Positions 26,730 to 34,795 of a stretch of 64,000 nt of DNA are shown here, piece by piece. A model generated the notes under the pieces. That model was not told where the DNA came from, searched no databases, and saw nothing but the letters and a program-made list of their open reading frames with translations. The stretch comes from Nocardiopsis algeriensis (GTDB lineage Bacteria > Actinomycetota > Actinomycetes > Streptosporangiales > Streptosporangiaceae), in NCBI RefSeq assembly GCF_014203695.1, contig NZ_JACHJO010000003.1:315272-379271 (forward strand), written 5' to 3'. The position numbers and the translations under genes are program-made. Position 1 is the first letter of the stretch. Each line of letters opens with the position of its first letter.

Positions 26730-28091
26730 CTACAGCGTCGGCAGGTAGCGGGCCAGCTCGTAGGGGGTGACCTGACGGCGGTACTCGCGCCACTCCGCCT
26801 TCTTGTTGCGCAGGAAGAAGTCGAACACGTGCTCGCCGAGGGCCTCGGCGACCAGCTCGCTGTTCTCCATCAGGCGCAGCGCCTCGTCCAGGCTCTGGGG
26901 CAGCGGGCGGATCCCCAGGGCGCGGCGTTCGGCGTCGGTGAGCGCCCACACGTCGTCCTCGGCGCCCGGGGGCAGCTCGTAGCCCTCCTCGATGCCCTTG
27001 AGGCCCGCCGCGAGGATGACCGCGTAGGCCAGGTACGGGTTGCAGGCGGTGTCCATGGACCGGAGCTCGATCCGGCTGGAATTGGACTTGCCCGGCTTGT
27101 ACATGGGCACCCGTACCAGGGCCGACCGGTTGTTGTGCCCCCAGCAGATGTAGGCCGGGGCCTCGCCGCCCATACCCGCGGAGGCCGCGGGGTCGTCCCA
27201 CAGCCGCTTGTAGGAGTTGACCCACTGGTTGGTCACGGCGGTGATCTCGTCGGCGTGGCGCAGCAGTCCCGCTATGAAGCCGCGTCCCACCTTGGACAGC
27301 TGGTACTCGGCACCGGGTTCGTAGAAGGCGTTGCGGTCGCCCTCGAACAGCGACAGGTGGGTGTGCATGCCCGAGCCGGGGTACTGGGTGAACGGCTTGG
27401 GCATGAAGGTGGTGTAGACGCCCTGCTCCATCGCCACCTCCTTCATCACGAGCCGGAAGGTCATGATGTTGTCGGCGGTGGTCAGCGCGTCCGCGTAGCG
27501 CAGGTCGATCTCCTGCTGGCCCGGGCCGGCCTCGTGGTGGCTGAACTCCACGGAGATGCCCATGGCCTCCAGCATGTTGATGGCGTTGCGCCGGAAGTCG
27601 TGCGCGCTGTTGTGCGGTGTGTGGTCGAAGTACCCGCCCGAGTCGTTGGGCACGGGCAGTTCGCCCAGCTCCGGCATCTTCTTGAGCAGGTAGAACTCGA
27701 TCTCGGGGTGCGTGTAGAACGTGAAGCCCAGATCGGAGGCCTTGCTGAGCTGGCGCTTGAGCACGTGCCGCGGATCGGCCGGTGAGGGCGAGCCGTCCGG
27801 CATGAGGATGTCGCAGTACATGCGCGCGGTGCCGTGCGGCTCGTTGCGCCAGGGCAGGACCTGGAAGGTGGAGGGGTCCGGCTGAGCCAGCATGTCGGCC
27901 TCGTAGACGCGGGCGAACCCCTCGATGGAGGACCCGTCGAAGCCGATGCCCTCGGAGAAGGCGGCCTCCAGTTCGGCCGGCGCGACCGCGACGGACTTGA
28001 GGTACCCGAGCACGTCGGTGAACCACAGCCGCACGAACCGGATGTCGCGCTCCTCCAGTGTGCGGAGCACGAATTCCTGCTGTCGATTCAC
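26730..28091 (-). CDS. glnA2: Glutamine synthetase family protein GlnA2
   Basis: Type I glutamine synthetase fold, 453 residues. Family motifs: GFDGSSIEGFARVYEADM, the ATP-binding KPFTQYPGSGMHTHLSL and the glutamate-binding NRSALVRVP. At the position of the adenylylated tyrosine (DLYELPP in the GlnA1 encoded at 34796) it reads DDVWALTDAE, with Trp382, so it should escape GlnE modification. Start at GTG 28091, with AGGAAGG six bases upstream; an extra TTG two codons earlier is less likely. In M. tuberculosis glnA2 lies beside glnE; in Streptomyces a protein of this name makes gamma-glutamylpolyamines. Which reaction this one performs cannot be decided from sequence. Confidence 0.92.
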   Translation of the reverse strand: MNRQQEFVLRTLEERDIRFVRLWFTDVLGYLKSVAVAPAELEAAFSEGIGFDGSSIEGFARVYEADMLAQPDPSTFQVLPWRNEPHGTARMYCDILMPDGSPSPADPRHVLKRQLSKASDLGFTFYTHPEIEFYLLKKMPELGELPVPNDSGGYFDHTPHNSAHDFRRNAINMLEAMGISVEFSHHEAGPGQQEIDLRYADALTTADNIMTFRLVMKEVAMEQGVYTTFMPKPFTQYPGSGMHTHLSLFEGDRNAFYEPGAEYQLSKVGRGFIAGLLRHADEITAVTNQWVNSYKRLWDDPAASAGMGGEAPAYICWGHNNRSALVRVPMYKPGKSNSSRIELRSMDTACNPYLAYAVILAAGLKGIEEGYELPPGAEDDVWALTDAERRALGIRPLPQSLDEALRLMENSELVAEALGEHVFDFFLRNKKAEWREYRRQVTPYELARYLPTL

Positions 28092-28302
28092 GATCAACCT
28101 TCCTCGATGCCGGTCGCCCGGCCCGGCGTCCGCTGAGCCGTGCCGGGCACAGTGTCCCCGACACAGTCTGCCGTGTGCATATTTCCGGGGTATTTCCGCG
28201 CGGCGGCCCGCCCGGCTCCCCGTATGCGCATTATGGCCGCCGGAGGGCCGCCCCGAACCCCATCGGGCGCCCGGGAACTTGCCTCCAGGGGTGTGTCACT
28301 TT

Positions 28303-28322
28303 GCGTACATATTCATGTGCGC
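28303..28322. promoter_or_regulatory. Inverted repeat upstream of a secreted-protein gene
   Basis: GCGTACAT-ATTC-ATGTGCGC: seven of eight positions symmetric. It lies in the 279-bp divergent gap between glnA2 and the gene at 28371, which also has the direct repeat TATTTCCG twice 11 bp apart (28180-28187, 28191-28198) and GTGTC-CCC-GACAC (28152-28164). Candidate operators; no known regulator matched. Confidence 0.4.
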
Positions 28323-28370
28323 GTAGTTGTCTTGGTGTCGTCGTACAGCGGAGACGTCAGGAGGCACGGC

Positions 28371-28952
28371 ATGGCTCGGTCCGTTCGGGTAGGGGCTCGG
28401 CTCGCGGCGGCCGGGTGCGCGGCCGCCCTCGGGGCAGCGGTGCCGGGGGCGCCCGCGCTCGCCGACGGCGCGGCTCTGCCCGAGTCCCCCCTCGGGTTGG
28501 TGCTGGAGGCGGAGGAGGTCGCGCCCGGCGGGGAGGCGGTGCTGCGCACGACCGTCTCCAACAGCGGACCGGAGGCGGTGGAGGACGCCCACCTGGCCCA
28601 GCACGTGGCCGAGGGGCTGGAGATCGTGGAGGCGGACGGAGACGGGCTGATCGCGGACGGAATCGTCAACTGGCGGGTCGGAGTGCCGGGCGGGGAGGAG
28701 GCCGTCTACACCGTGCGGGTCCGCCCGGCGGAGCACGCCGGGGAAAGTACGGCGAGCACCGCCTGCCTGCTGCTGGAGGGCGAGGACGACCCCACCGTGT
28801 GCGCGAGCGACGCGGTGGCGGTCACCGAGCCGGCCGTGCTGTCGCGCGCCTCCGGGAAGGTGGACCCCGCGATGGTCGCCGGGGGAGCGGGCGTCGCGCT
28901 CGCGGCGGGCACGGGCTGGCTGCTGTGGCGCCGCCGGGTGCGCCCCGTCTGA
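28371..28952 (+). CDS. Secreted membrane-anchored protein with a DUF11-like domain
   Basis: 193 residues. A signal peptide (positively charged start, hydrophobic core, ALAD-type cleavage near residue 37) is followed by one immunoglobulin-like domain of the kind found in DUF11/CARDB-like proteins (about 42-150: conserved EVAPGGEAVLRTTVSNSGPEA), and a C-terminal hydrophobic segment with the basic end RRRVRPV. So the domain faces outward, held by a C-terminal anchor. There is no LPxTG-type motif, hence not an obvious sortase substrate. The ATG follows AGGAGG by six bases. Function unknown; such modules usually serve in surface adhesion or as spacers. Confidence 0.8.
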   Translation: MARSVRVGARLAAAGCAAALGAAVPGAPALADGAALPESPLGLVLEAEEVAPGGEAVLRTTVSNSGPEAVEDAHLAQHVAEGLEIVEADGDGLIADGIVNWRVGVPGGEEAVYTVRVRPAEHAGESTASTACLLLEGEDDPTVCASDAVAVTEPAVLSRASGKVDPAMVAGGAGVALAAGTGWLLWRRRVRPV

Positions 28953-28999
28953 GCGGCCGCCGCGGAGGTGAAAACTACCGTACGTAGTAACCTGGGGCC

Positions 29000-29335
29000 A
29001 TGAACATCCTCTCCTCCGCGCTTCTCTTCCTGCACATGCTCGGCCTCGCGGGCATCCTCGCGGGCTTCCTCATGCAGCTGATGACCGACAACCCCAAGTC
29101 GGTCAAGGTCCTGCTGCACAGCTCCCTCCTGCAGCTCGTCACCGGCCTGCTGATGGTGGGCGTCACCGAGATGGCGGGCGGGGGCATGAACCACATGTGG
29201 GTCGGAGTCAAGCTCGTGATCGCCCTGGCGGTCACGGTCGTGGCCTTCCTCAACCTTCGCAGGCCCGCCCGGAACCTGGCCGTCGCCGCGGGTGTGCTCG
29301 CCGTCGTCAACATCGGCGTCGCCGTGTTCTGGTAG
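29000..29335 (+). CDS. Small integral membrane protein, uncharacterised
   Basis: 111 residues with four hydrophobic segments (about 4-26, 38-58, 67-85, 93-111). Methionine- and leucine-rich; short loops; MNHMW in the second loop. Family not recognised beyond a small conserved actinobacterial type. Upstream lies ACTAC-CGTAC-GTAGT (28974-28988), an inverted repeat 12 bp before the ATG that overlaps where a -10 element of a short-leader transcript would sit, so it could be a repressor site. There is no good ribosome site. A strong terminator follows. Confidence 0.75.
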   Translation: MNILSSALLFLHMLGLAGILAGFLMQLMTDNPKSVKVLLHSSLLQLVTGLLMVGVTEMAGGGMNHMWVGVKLVIALAVTVVAFLNLRRPARNLAVAAGVLAVVNIGVAVFW

Positions 29336-29354
29336 GCCGCCCCCGGCCGCCGCA

Positions 29355-29396
29355 GGGCCGGCCCCGGCACGTACGCGTGCCGCGGTCGGCCCTTTT
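29355..29396 (+). terminator. Intrinsic terminator
   Basis: The two arms 29355-29371 and 29376-29392 pair with CGGCACG-TACG-CGTGCCG at the tip and GGGCC/GGCCC at the base (one mismatch, one wobble); TTTT follows at 29393-29396. It ends the small membrane-protein gene. Confidence 0.75.
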
Positions 29397-29580
29397 GCGT
29401 GCGCGGCTGACGTCGCGGCGAAAATTCTTGCGGGCCTTCCCCGCGGCGGCGGTCGTCTCTGTCACGGTGTGAGCAGGGAAGATCGCGTACGGGTCCGGTG
29501 GTACCGGGTCCTCTTTTCTCCGTGTTCCGTGAGCCCGTGTTTCCAACGGCGGCGCGGAAGGGTAGTGTGCGCAACGTCAC

Positions 29581-29603
29581 GCAAGAAATTGCATCAATGG
29601 CAA
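29581..29603. promoter_or_regulatory. TTGC/GCAA operator-like repeats upstream of the alpha-amylase gene
   Basis: TTGC-ATCAATG-GCAA (29589-29603) and the overlapping GCAA-GAAA-TTGC (29581-29592) resemble operators of LacI-family maltose/starch regulators (MalR type), which control amylase genes in Streptomyces. They lie about 44 bp before the start codon. The rest of the 311-bp gap holds only the terminator above. Confidence 0.5.
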
Positions 29604-29646
29604 GTTCCTGCGTGTCTCCCCCGCAAGCGCCACCCCCAGGAGCGCG

Positions 29647-31557
29647 ATGATGCACAGAAACCGACCGGGTCGGACCCTGGCGGCACTCGCCGCCGCAGCC
29701 GCCCTGCTGACCTCCGTCCTGGCCGCCCCGGCAGCGGCCGCCCCCGAGTCGCCCGTACCGGCGACGCCCCTGCCGGCGGCGGACGCACCGACCGCCGCCA
29801 ACGGGGACACGATCGTCCACCTGTTCCAGTGGAACTGGAACTCCGTCGCCGCCGAGTGCGAGGACTTCCTCGGCCCGAACGGCTTCGGCGGCGTCCAGGT
29901 CTCCCCGCCCCAGGAGCACGTGGTCATCCCCTTCGCCGAAGGCGGCAACTACCCCTGGTGGCAGGACTACCAGCCGGTCTCCTACCAGATCGACAACACC
30001 CGGCGCGGCACCGCCGAGGAGTTCGAGGACATGGTGGAGACCTGCCGCGACAACGGCGTGCGCATCTACGCCGACGTCGTCATCAACCACATGACCGGCC
30101 CCGGCTCCGGAACCGGCAGCAACGGGACCCCGTGGGCCCAGTACGACCACCCCGACCTCTTCGGCGACGGCACCGCGAGCTACGGCCGCGACAACTTCGG
30201 CCCCTGCTACGAGACCATCACCGACTGGAACGACAAGTGGGAGGTCCAGAACTGCCGGCTGCTGGACCTGGCCGACCTCGACACCGCCGACCCGCAGGTG
30301 CGCTCCCAGATCCGCCGCTACCTCAACGGCCTCATCGGCATGGGCGTGGCGGGCTTCCGCGTGGACGCCTCCAAACACGTCCCCGAGGCCCACATCGCCG
30401 AGATCTTCCGCGACCTCGACGAGGTCCCCGGATTCGGCGGACAGCCGCACATCTACCACGAGGTCTACGGTGACGCCACCATTCCCTACACGAACTACGC
30501 GCCCTACGGCCTGGTCACCAACTTCGACTACCAGCGCGACGTCTCCGCCAAGGTCCGGGACGGCAACCTGTCGCCCCTGCTGAACATGCCCCGCCACGGA
30601 GGCCTCGACTCCGACGAGGCGCTCGTGTTCATCGACAACCACGACACCCAGCGCTACGAGCCCACCCTCACCCACAAGAACGGCGCCCGCTACCACCTCG
30701 CGACCGCGTTCATGCTGGCCCACCCCTACGGCACGCCCGTGGTGATGTCCAGCTACGACTTCGGCGGAGCCGTCGCCGAGGGGCCGCCCAGCACCGGGAC
30801 CGAGCCCGGCAACCCCGCCGGGTGGATCACCGCCGACAGCGACTGCTCCTCCTCCGACTGGGTCTGCGAGCACCGCGCCCCCGCCGTCGCCGGGATGGCC
30901 GCCTTCCGCAACGCCGTGGGTGACACCGCTCTCACGGCCAGGGCCCAGGACGGCTCGTCCCGGGTGGCCTTCGACCGGGGCGGCCGCGGATTCGCCGCCT
31001 TCAACGCGGGCGGCGGCACCTGGAACCTGACCGCCTCCACCGACCTGCCCGACGGCACCTACGAGAACGCGGCCGGCCCCGGCTCCTACACCGTCTCCGG
31101 CGGGCGCGTCACCGTCCAGGTGCCCGCCGACGGTGCGGTCGCCCTGCACGTGGGCGGCACCTGCGACGACCCCGCCGAGTGCGGCGGTGGCGACGACGGC
31201 GGTGGCGACGACGGCGGTGGTGACGGCGGCGGTGGCGACGAGGACTGCACGACCGTCGCCGCCGAGTTCCACGTCGAGGCCTCCACCCGCTACGGCCAGG
31301 AGATCCACGTCGTCGGCTCCCTCCCCGAGCTCGGCTCTTGGAACCCCCGCGACGGGCTCAGGCTCAGGACCGACGAGAACACGTACCCGTGGTGGAGCGG
31401 CGGCACCGACCTGCCCGTCGGCACCGAGTTCGAGTACAAGTTCGTCAAGATCGACGGCGCGGGCGACGTCGTGTGGGAGTCCGGTGCCAACCGGGTGGCC
31501 ACCGGCGACGACAGTGCCGGAGGCTGCAAGCAGGTGTTCACCGAGTACTGGAGGTGA
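29647..31557 (+). CDS. Secreted alpha-amylase (GH13) with C-terminal starch-binding CBM20
   Basis: Extracellular endo-acting alpha-1,4-glucanase, 636 residues. Signal peptide about 1-32 (AAPAAAA). Catalytic (beta/alpha)8 barrel about 55-410 with the four GH13 regions: DVVINH, GFRVDASKH (nucleophile Asp), HEVYG (acid Glu) and FIDNHD (third Asp). An all-beta C domain (to about 505) is followed by a Gly/Asp linker of GGGDD-type repeats (about 512-535) and a CBM20 domain (about 540-636: EIHVVGSLPELGSW, YPWWSGG, FEYKFVK). This is the standard layout of Streptomyces-type raw-starch amylases. CAGGAG precedes the first of two adjacent ATGs. Convergent with glnE. Confidence 0.96.
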   Translation: MMHRNRPGRTLAALAAAAALLTSVLAAPAAAAPESPVPATPLPAADAPTAANGDTIVHLFQWNWNSVAAECEDFLGPNGFGGVQVSPPQEHVVIPFAEGGNYPWWQDYQPVSYQIDNTRRGTAEEFEDMVETCRDNGVRIYADVVINHMTGPGSGTGSNGTPWAQYDHPDLFGDGTASYGRDNFGPCYETITDWNDKWEVQNCRLLDLADLDTADPQVRSQIRRYLNGLIGMGVAGFRVDASKHVPEAHIAEIFRDLDEVPGFGGQPHIYHEVYGDATIPYTNYAPYGLVTNFDYQRDVSAKVRDGNLSPLLNMPRHGGLDSDEALVFIDNHDTQRYEPTLTHKNGARYHLATAFMLAHPYGTPVVMSSYDFGGAVAEGPPSTGTEPGNPAGWITADSDCSSSDWVCEHRAPAVAGMAAFRNAVGDTALTARAQDGSSRVAFDRGGRGFAAFNAGGGTWNLTASTDLPDGTYENAAGPGSYTVSGGRVTVQVPADGAVALHVGGTCDDPAECGGGDDGGGDDGGGDGGGGDEDCTTVAAEFHVEASTRYGQEIHVVGSLPELGSWNPRDGLRLRTDENTYPWWSGGTDLPVGTEFEYKFVKIDGAGDVVWESGANRVATGDDSAGGCKQVFTEYWR

Positions 31558-31581
31558 CACGGGGCCGCCCGCGGCCCCGAC

Positions 31582-31608
31582 GGCGCCCCCGCCCCGCGCG
31601 GGGGCGCC
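31582..31608. terminator. Bidirectional hairpin between amylase gene and glnE
   Basis: GGCGCCCCCGC (31582-31592) and GCGGGGGCGCC (31598-31608) form a perfect 11-bp stem with a 5-base loop; no T tract. Confidence 0.75.
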
Positions 31609-31614
31609 CCCGCG

Positions 31615-34600
31615 TCAGTCGTCGTAGAAGACCCGCTCCATCACGGCGCGGGCCCGGCGGGTCGCGTTGAGGTAGAGCTGGGTCAGCCGCTCCGCCGGCC
31701 CCTCCTGGACATCCGCGTCCTCCTCCGCGTCGTCCAGGCCCATCCCGGCGGCCAGCGCCGCCCGCACCCGCAGGTCGTGGGGGAGCGAGTCCCCGCCCCG
31801 GCCGCGCACCAGCATCACCATGCCGCGCACCCGCGAGGCCAGGCACCAGGCCTCGGCCAGCACGTCGCCGTCGTCGGCGCCGAGGAACCCGTGCGCCACG
31901 GCGGCCTCCAGCGCCTCCAGGGTTCCCGTGGTGCGCAGGTCCGGGCACTCGTGCGCATGGCGCAGCTGGATCAGCTGCGCCACCCACTCCACGTCCGACA
32001 GCCCGCCCCGGCCCAGCTTCGTGTGCAGTGTCGGGTCCGCCCCGCGCGGCAGCCGCTCGGCCTCCATCCGCGCCTTCAGCTTGCGGATCTCCAGCACGGA
32101 GGACGAGTCGATCCCCCCGGCCGGGTAGCGGAAGGGATCGATCAGATCGGTGAACGCCTCGCGCAGCCCGGGATCGCCCGCGATCGGGCGCGCGCGCAGC
32201 AGCGCCTGGCTCTCCCACACCTGCGACCAGCGCCTGTAGTAGGCCGCGTACGACTCCAGGGTCCGCACCAGGGGCCCGCTCCTGCCCTCGGGGCGCAGGT
32301 CGGTGTCGACCTGCAGCGGCGGCTCCGCGGCCGGCATCTCCAGCAGCCGTGCCAGTTCGCGGAACACCGCCATCGCCTGCCTCGTCGCCGCGGCGATGTC
32401 CACCCCGGGCAGCGGGTCGTGCACGTACATCACGTCCGCGTCACTGGCGTAGGTCAGCTCGCCGCCGCCGAAGCGGCCCATCGCCACCACGCACACCCGT
32501 GTCAGCTCCTCGCCGTCGGCCGCCACGACCCGGGACCGGGCGGCCCGCAGCGCCGCGTCGATCGTCACCGCCGCGATGTCGGTCAGCGCCGTGCCCACGT
32601 CCTGGACCGGCGCCGCGCCCAGCAGGTCGGCGGCGGCCGTGCGCAGCAGCTCCCGGCGGCGCAGTGCCCGCACGGCCGCCACCGCGTCCTCCGCCGTGTC
32701 GTGGCGGCGCAGCGCGGCCGCGGCCTCGGCCGCCAGCACCCCGGGCCCCCGGCGCGCCAGGTCGGTGTCGTCCGCCAGCATCGCCACCGCCTCCGGTGCG
32801 CGCAGCAGCAGCTCCGTCACGTATCTGCTGGTCCCCAGCAGCCACGCCATCCGCTCGGCCACTCGCACGTCGTCGCGCAGCAGGCGCAGGTACCACGGCG
32901 TCGTGCCCAGAGCCTCGCTGACCTGGCGGAACCCCAGAAGACCCGCGTCCGGGTCGGGGGAGTCGGAGAACCAGCCCAGCATCACCGGCAGCAGGGTCCG
33001 CTGGATCGCCGCCCGCCGCGACAGACCCGATGTCAGCGATTCCAGGTGCCGCAGCGCGCCGGCCGGGTCGGCGAACCCCAGCGCCTCCATCCGGTCCCGG
33101 GCCTGCTCGGGGGACAGGCGCTTCTCCTCGTCGGGCAGCCGGGCCACGGCGTTGAGCAGCGGACGGTAGAACAACTTCTCGTGCAGGCGCCGCACCTCCC
33201 CGGACACCCGCCGCCGGGCCGCGGTCAACTCGCGCACCGGGTCGGCCGTGAAGCCGAGGGCCCGGCCCAGCAGGCGCAGCTGGTCGGGCCCGTCCGGGTC
33301 GGAGGGGTCGGGCACCAGGTGGGTGCGCCGCAGACGCTCCAGCTGCAGCAGGTGCTCCAGTCGGCGCAGGAAACGGTAGGCGTCGGCCAGGCCGGCCGCG
33401 TCCCTGCGGCCCACGTAGCCGTGCTGCGACAGCGCCTCCAGCGCCTCCAGGGTGTTGCCCGAGCGCAGCCGCTCGTCGGTGCGGCCGTGCACCAGTTGCA
33501 GCAGCTGCACCGAGAACTCGATGTCGCGCAGACCTCCCGGACCCAGTTTCAGCTCCCGTTCGGCCCGTCCCGCCGGGATGTGGTCCAGCACCCGCCGGCG
33601 CATCGCCTGCACGTCCTCGACGAAGTCCTTGCGGGCCGAGGAGTGCCACACCATGGGAGTGATCACGTCCATGTACGCGCGGCCCAGCGCGGAGTCCCCG
33701 GCGAGGGGGCGCGCCTTGAGCAGGGCCTGGAACTCCCACGTCTTGGCCCAGCGCTCGTAGTAGGCCCGGTGCCCGGAGAGGGGACGTACCAGCGGGCCGC
33801 TGCGCCCCTCGGGGCGCAGGGCCGGGTCCACCTCCCACAGGGTGCCCTCGGCGTCGGTGTCGGAAGGGATGCGCATCATCGCGGTGGCCAGCCTGGTCGC
33901 GGCGCGCATCGCCCTCTGCTCGTCCGGCGGATCCCCGCCCTCGGCCTCCGCCGGCTCGGCGACGAAGACCACGTCCACGTCGCTGACGTAGTTGAGCTCC
34001 CGGCCGCCGCACTTGCCCATGCCGATCACCGCCAGGCGGCACAGCGCGGCGTCCTCGGGGTGCTCGGCACGCGCCACCGCCAGGGAGGCCTCCAGCAGGG
34101 CCGCGGCCAGGTCTGACAGTTCCGCGGCGGTCCGGTCGAGGGTGGCCGCGCCGATCAGGTCGCGTCCGGCCAGGCGCAGCACCCTGCGCCGGTAGGCCAC
34201 CCGCAGGGCGTGCCTGAGCTCGGCCACCGGGCGGTTGTCCGAGGTCCCCGCGACGGGCGCGGGGGAGTGGGGATCGGCGCCCACGGTGTGCAGCAGGCCC
34301 AGGCGCAGTTCCTCGGGACCGGGGGCGCGGGCGGCGTCGGCGCCGCGCAGCTCCCGCCAGTCGCCCGGATGGCGCACCAGGTGGTCGGTCAGCGCCGTGC
34401 TGGTCCCCAGCACCTTGCACAGCCGGAGGCGCAGGTCGCGGTCCTCGTCCAGGGCCTCCAGCAGTTCGATGGGGTCGTTCCCCGCCTCCAGGACCCGCAC
34501 CAGTCCGAGCAGGGCCCGGTCGGGGTCGGGTGCCTGCGCGAGGGCGTCGACGACGGCGCTGTCGGGGCCGGCGGCGATCCCCGCCTCCGAGAGCAGCCGC

Positions 34601-34653
34601 AGGGCCCGGGCGCTGTCGCCGAAACCGCGTCTGGCGAGCGCGCCTGCCGTCAT
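31615..34653 (-). CDS. glnE: Bifunctional glutamine synthetase adenylyltransferase/deadenylase
   Basis: Adds AMP to, or removes it from, the regulatory tyrosine of glutamine synthetase according to nitrogen supply (PII signal). 1012 residues made of two homologous nucleotidyltransferase halves separated by a helical region. The first half has GGRELNYVSDVDVVFV (about 215-230), the second GRFGGGELTYASDADVMYVH (about 728-747); both keep the GG...DxD metal motif, so both activities should be present. Start at ATG 34653 behind AGAGG. It lies directly downstream of glnA1 on the same strand, with a hairpin between them, and its target tyrosine is visible in that protein (Tyr402). Confidence 0.95.
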   Translation of the reverse strand: MTAGALARRGFGDSARALRLLSEAGIAAGPDSAVVDALAQAPDPDRALLGLVRVLEAGNDPIELLEALDEDRDLRLRLCKVLGTSTALTDHLVRHPGDWRELRGADAARAPGPEELRLGLLHTVGADPHSPAPVAGTSDNRPVAELRHALRVAYRRRVLRLAGRDLIGAATLDRTAAELSDLAAALLEASLAVARAEHPEDAALCRLAVIGMGKCGGRELNYVSDVDVVFVAEPAEAEGGDPPDEQRAMRAATRLATAMMRIPSDTDAEGTLWEVDPALRPEGRSGPLVRPLSGHRAYYERWAKTWEFQALLKARPLAGDSALGRAYMDVITPMVWHSSARKDFVEDVQAMRRRVLDHIPAGRAERELKLGPGGLRDIEFSVQLLQLVHGRTDERLRSGNTLEALEALSQHGYVGRRDAAGLADAYRFLRRLEHLLQLERLRRTHLVPDPSDPDGPDQLRLLGRALGFTADPVRELTAARRRVSGEVRRLHEKLFYRPLLNAVARLPDEEKRLSPEQARDRMEALGFADPAGALRHLESLTSGLSRRAAIQRTLLPVMLGWFSDSPDPDAGLLGFRQVSEALGTTPWYLRLLRDDVRVAERMAWLLGTSRYVTELLLRAPEAVAMLADDTDLARRGPGVLAAEAAAALRRHDTAEDAVAAVRALRRRELLRTAAADLLGAAPVQDVGTALTDIAAVTIDAALRAARSRVVAADGEELTRVCVVAMGRFGGGELTYASDADVMYVHDPLPGVDIAAATRQAMAVFRELARLLEMPAAEPPLQVDTDLRPEGRSGPLVRTLESYAAYYRRWSQVWESQALLRARPIAGDPGLREAFTDLIDPFRYPAGGIDSSSVLEIRKLKARMEAERLPRGADPTLHTKLGRGGLSDVEWVAQLIQLRHAHECPDLRTTGTLEALEAAVAHGFLGADDGDVLAEAWCLASRVRGMVMLVRGRGGDSLPHDLRVRAALAAGMGLDDAEEDADVQEGPAERLTQLYLNATRRARAVMERVFYDD

Positions 34654-34722
34654 GGTGCCTCTTTCGTCCCTTGCCACGCGTCCCACGGTAGCCGCACGGG
34701 TTCCCGGGGAACCGCACGGCTC

Positions 34723-34754
34723 GGGGCCGGTGTCCCTGTTCGGACACCGGCCCC
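34723..34754 (-). terminator. Hairpin after glnA
   Basis: GGGGCCGGTGTCC (34723-34735) and GGACACCGGCCCC (34742-34754) form a perfect 13-bp stem with loop CTGTTC. It lies between glnA and glnE, so read-through into glnE may be limited. Confidence 0.75.
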
Positions 34755-34795
34755 GGTCAGGAGGGGGGATGGCCGCCCGGCCTTCCCTCGCATTC

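Noticed and set aside
31186..31240. GGTGGCGACGACGGC-type short repeats as a possible regulatory repeat
   Set aside because: They encode the Gly/Asp linker between the amylase catalytic part and CBM20, so they are explained as coding sequence.
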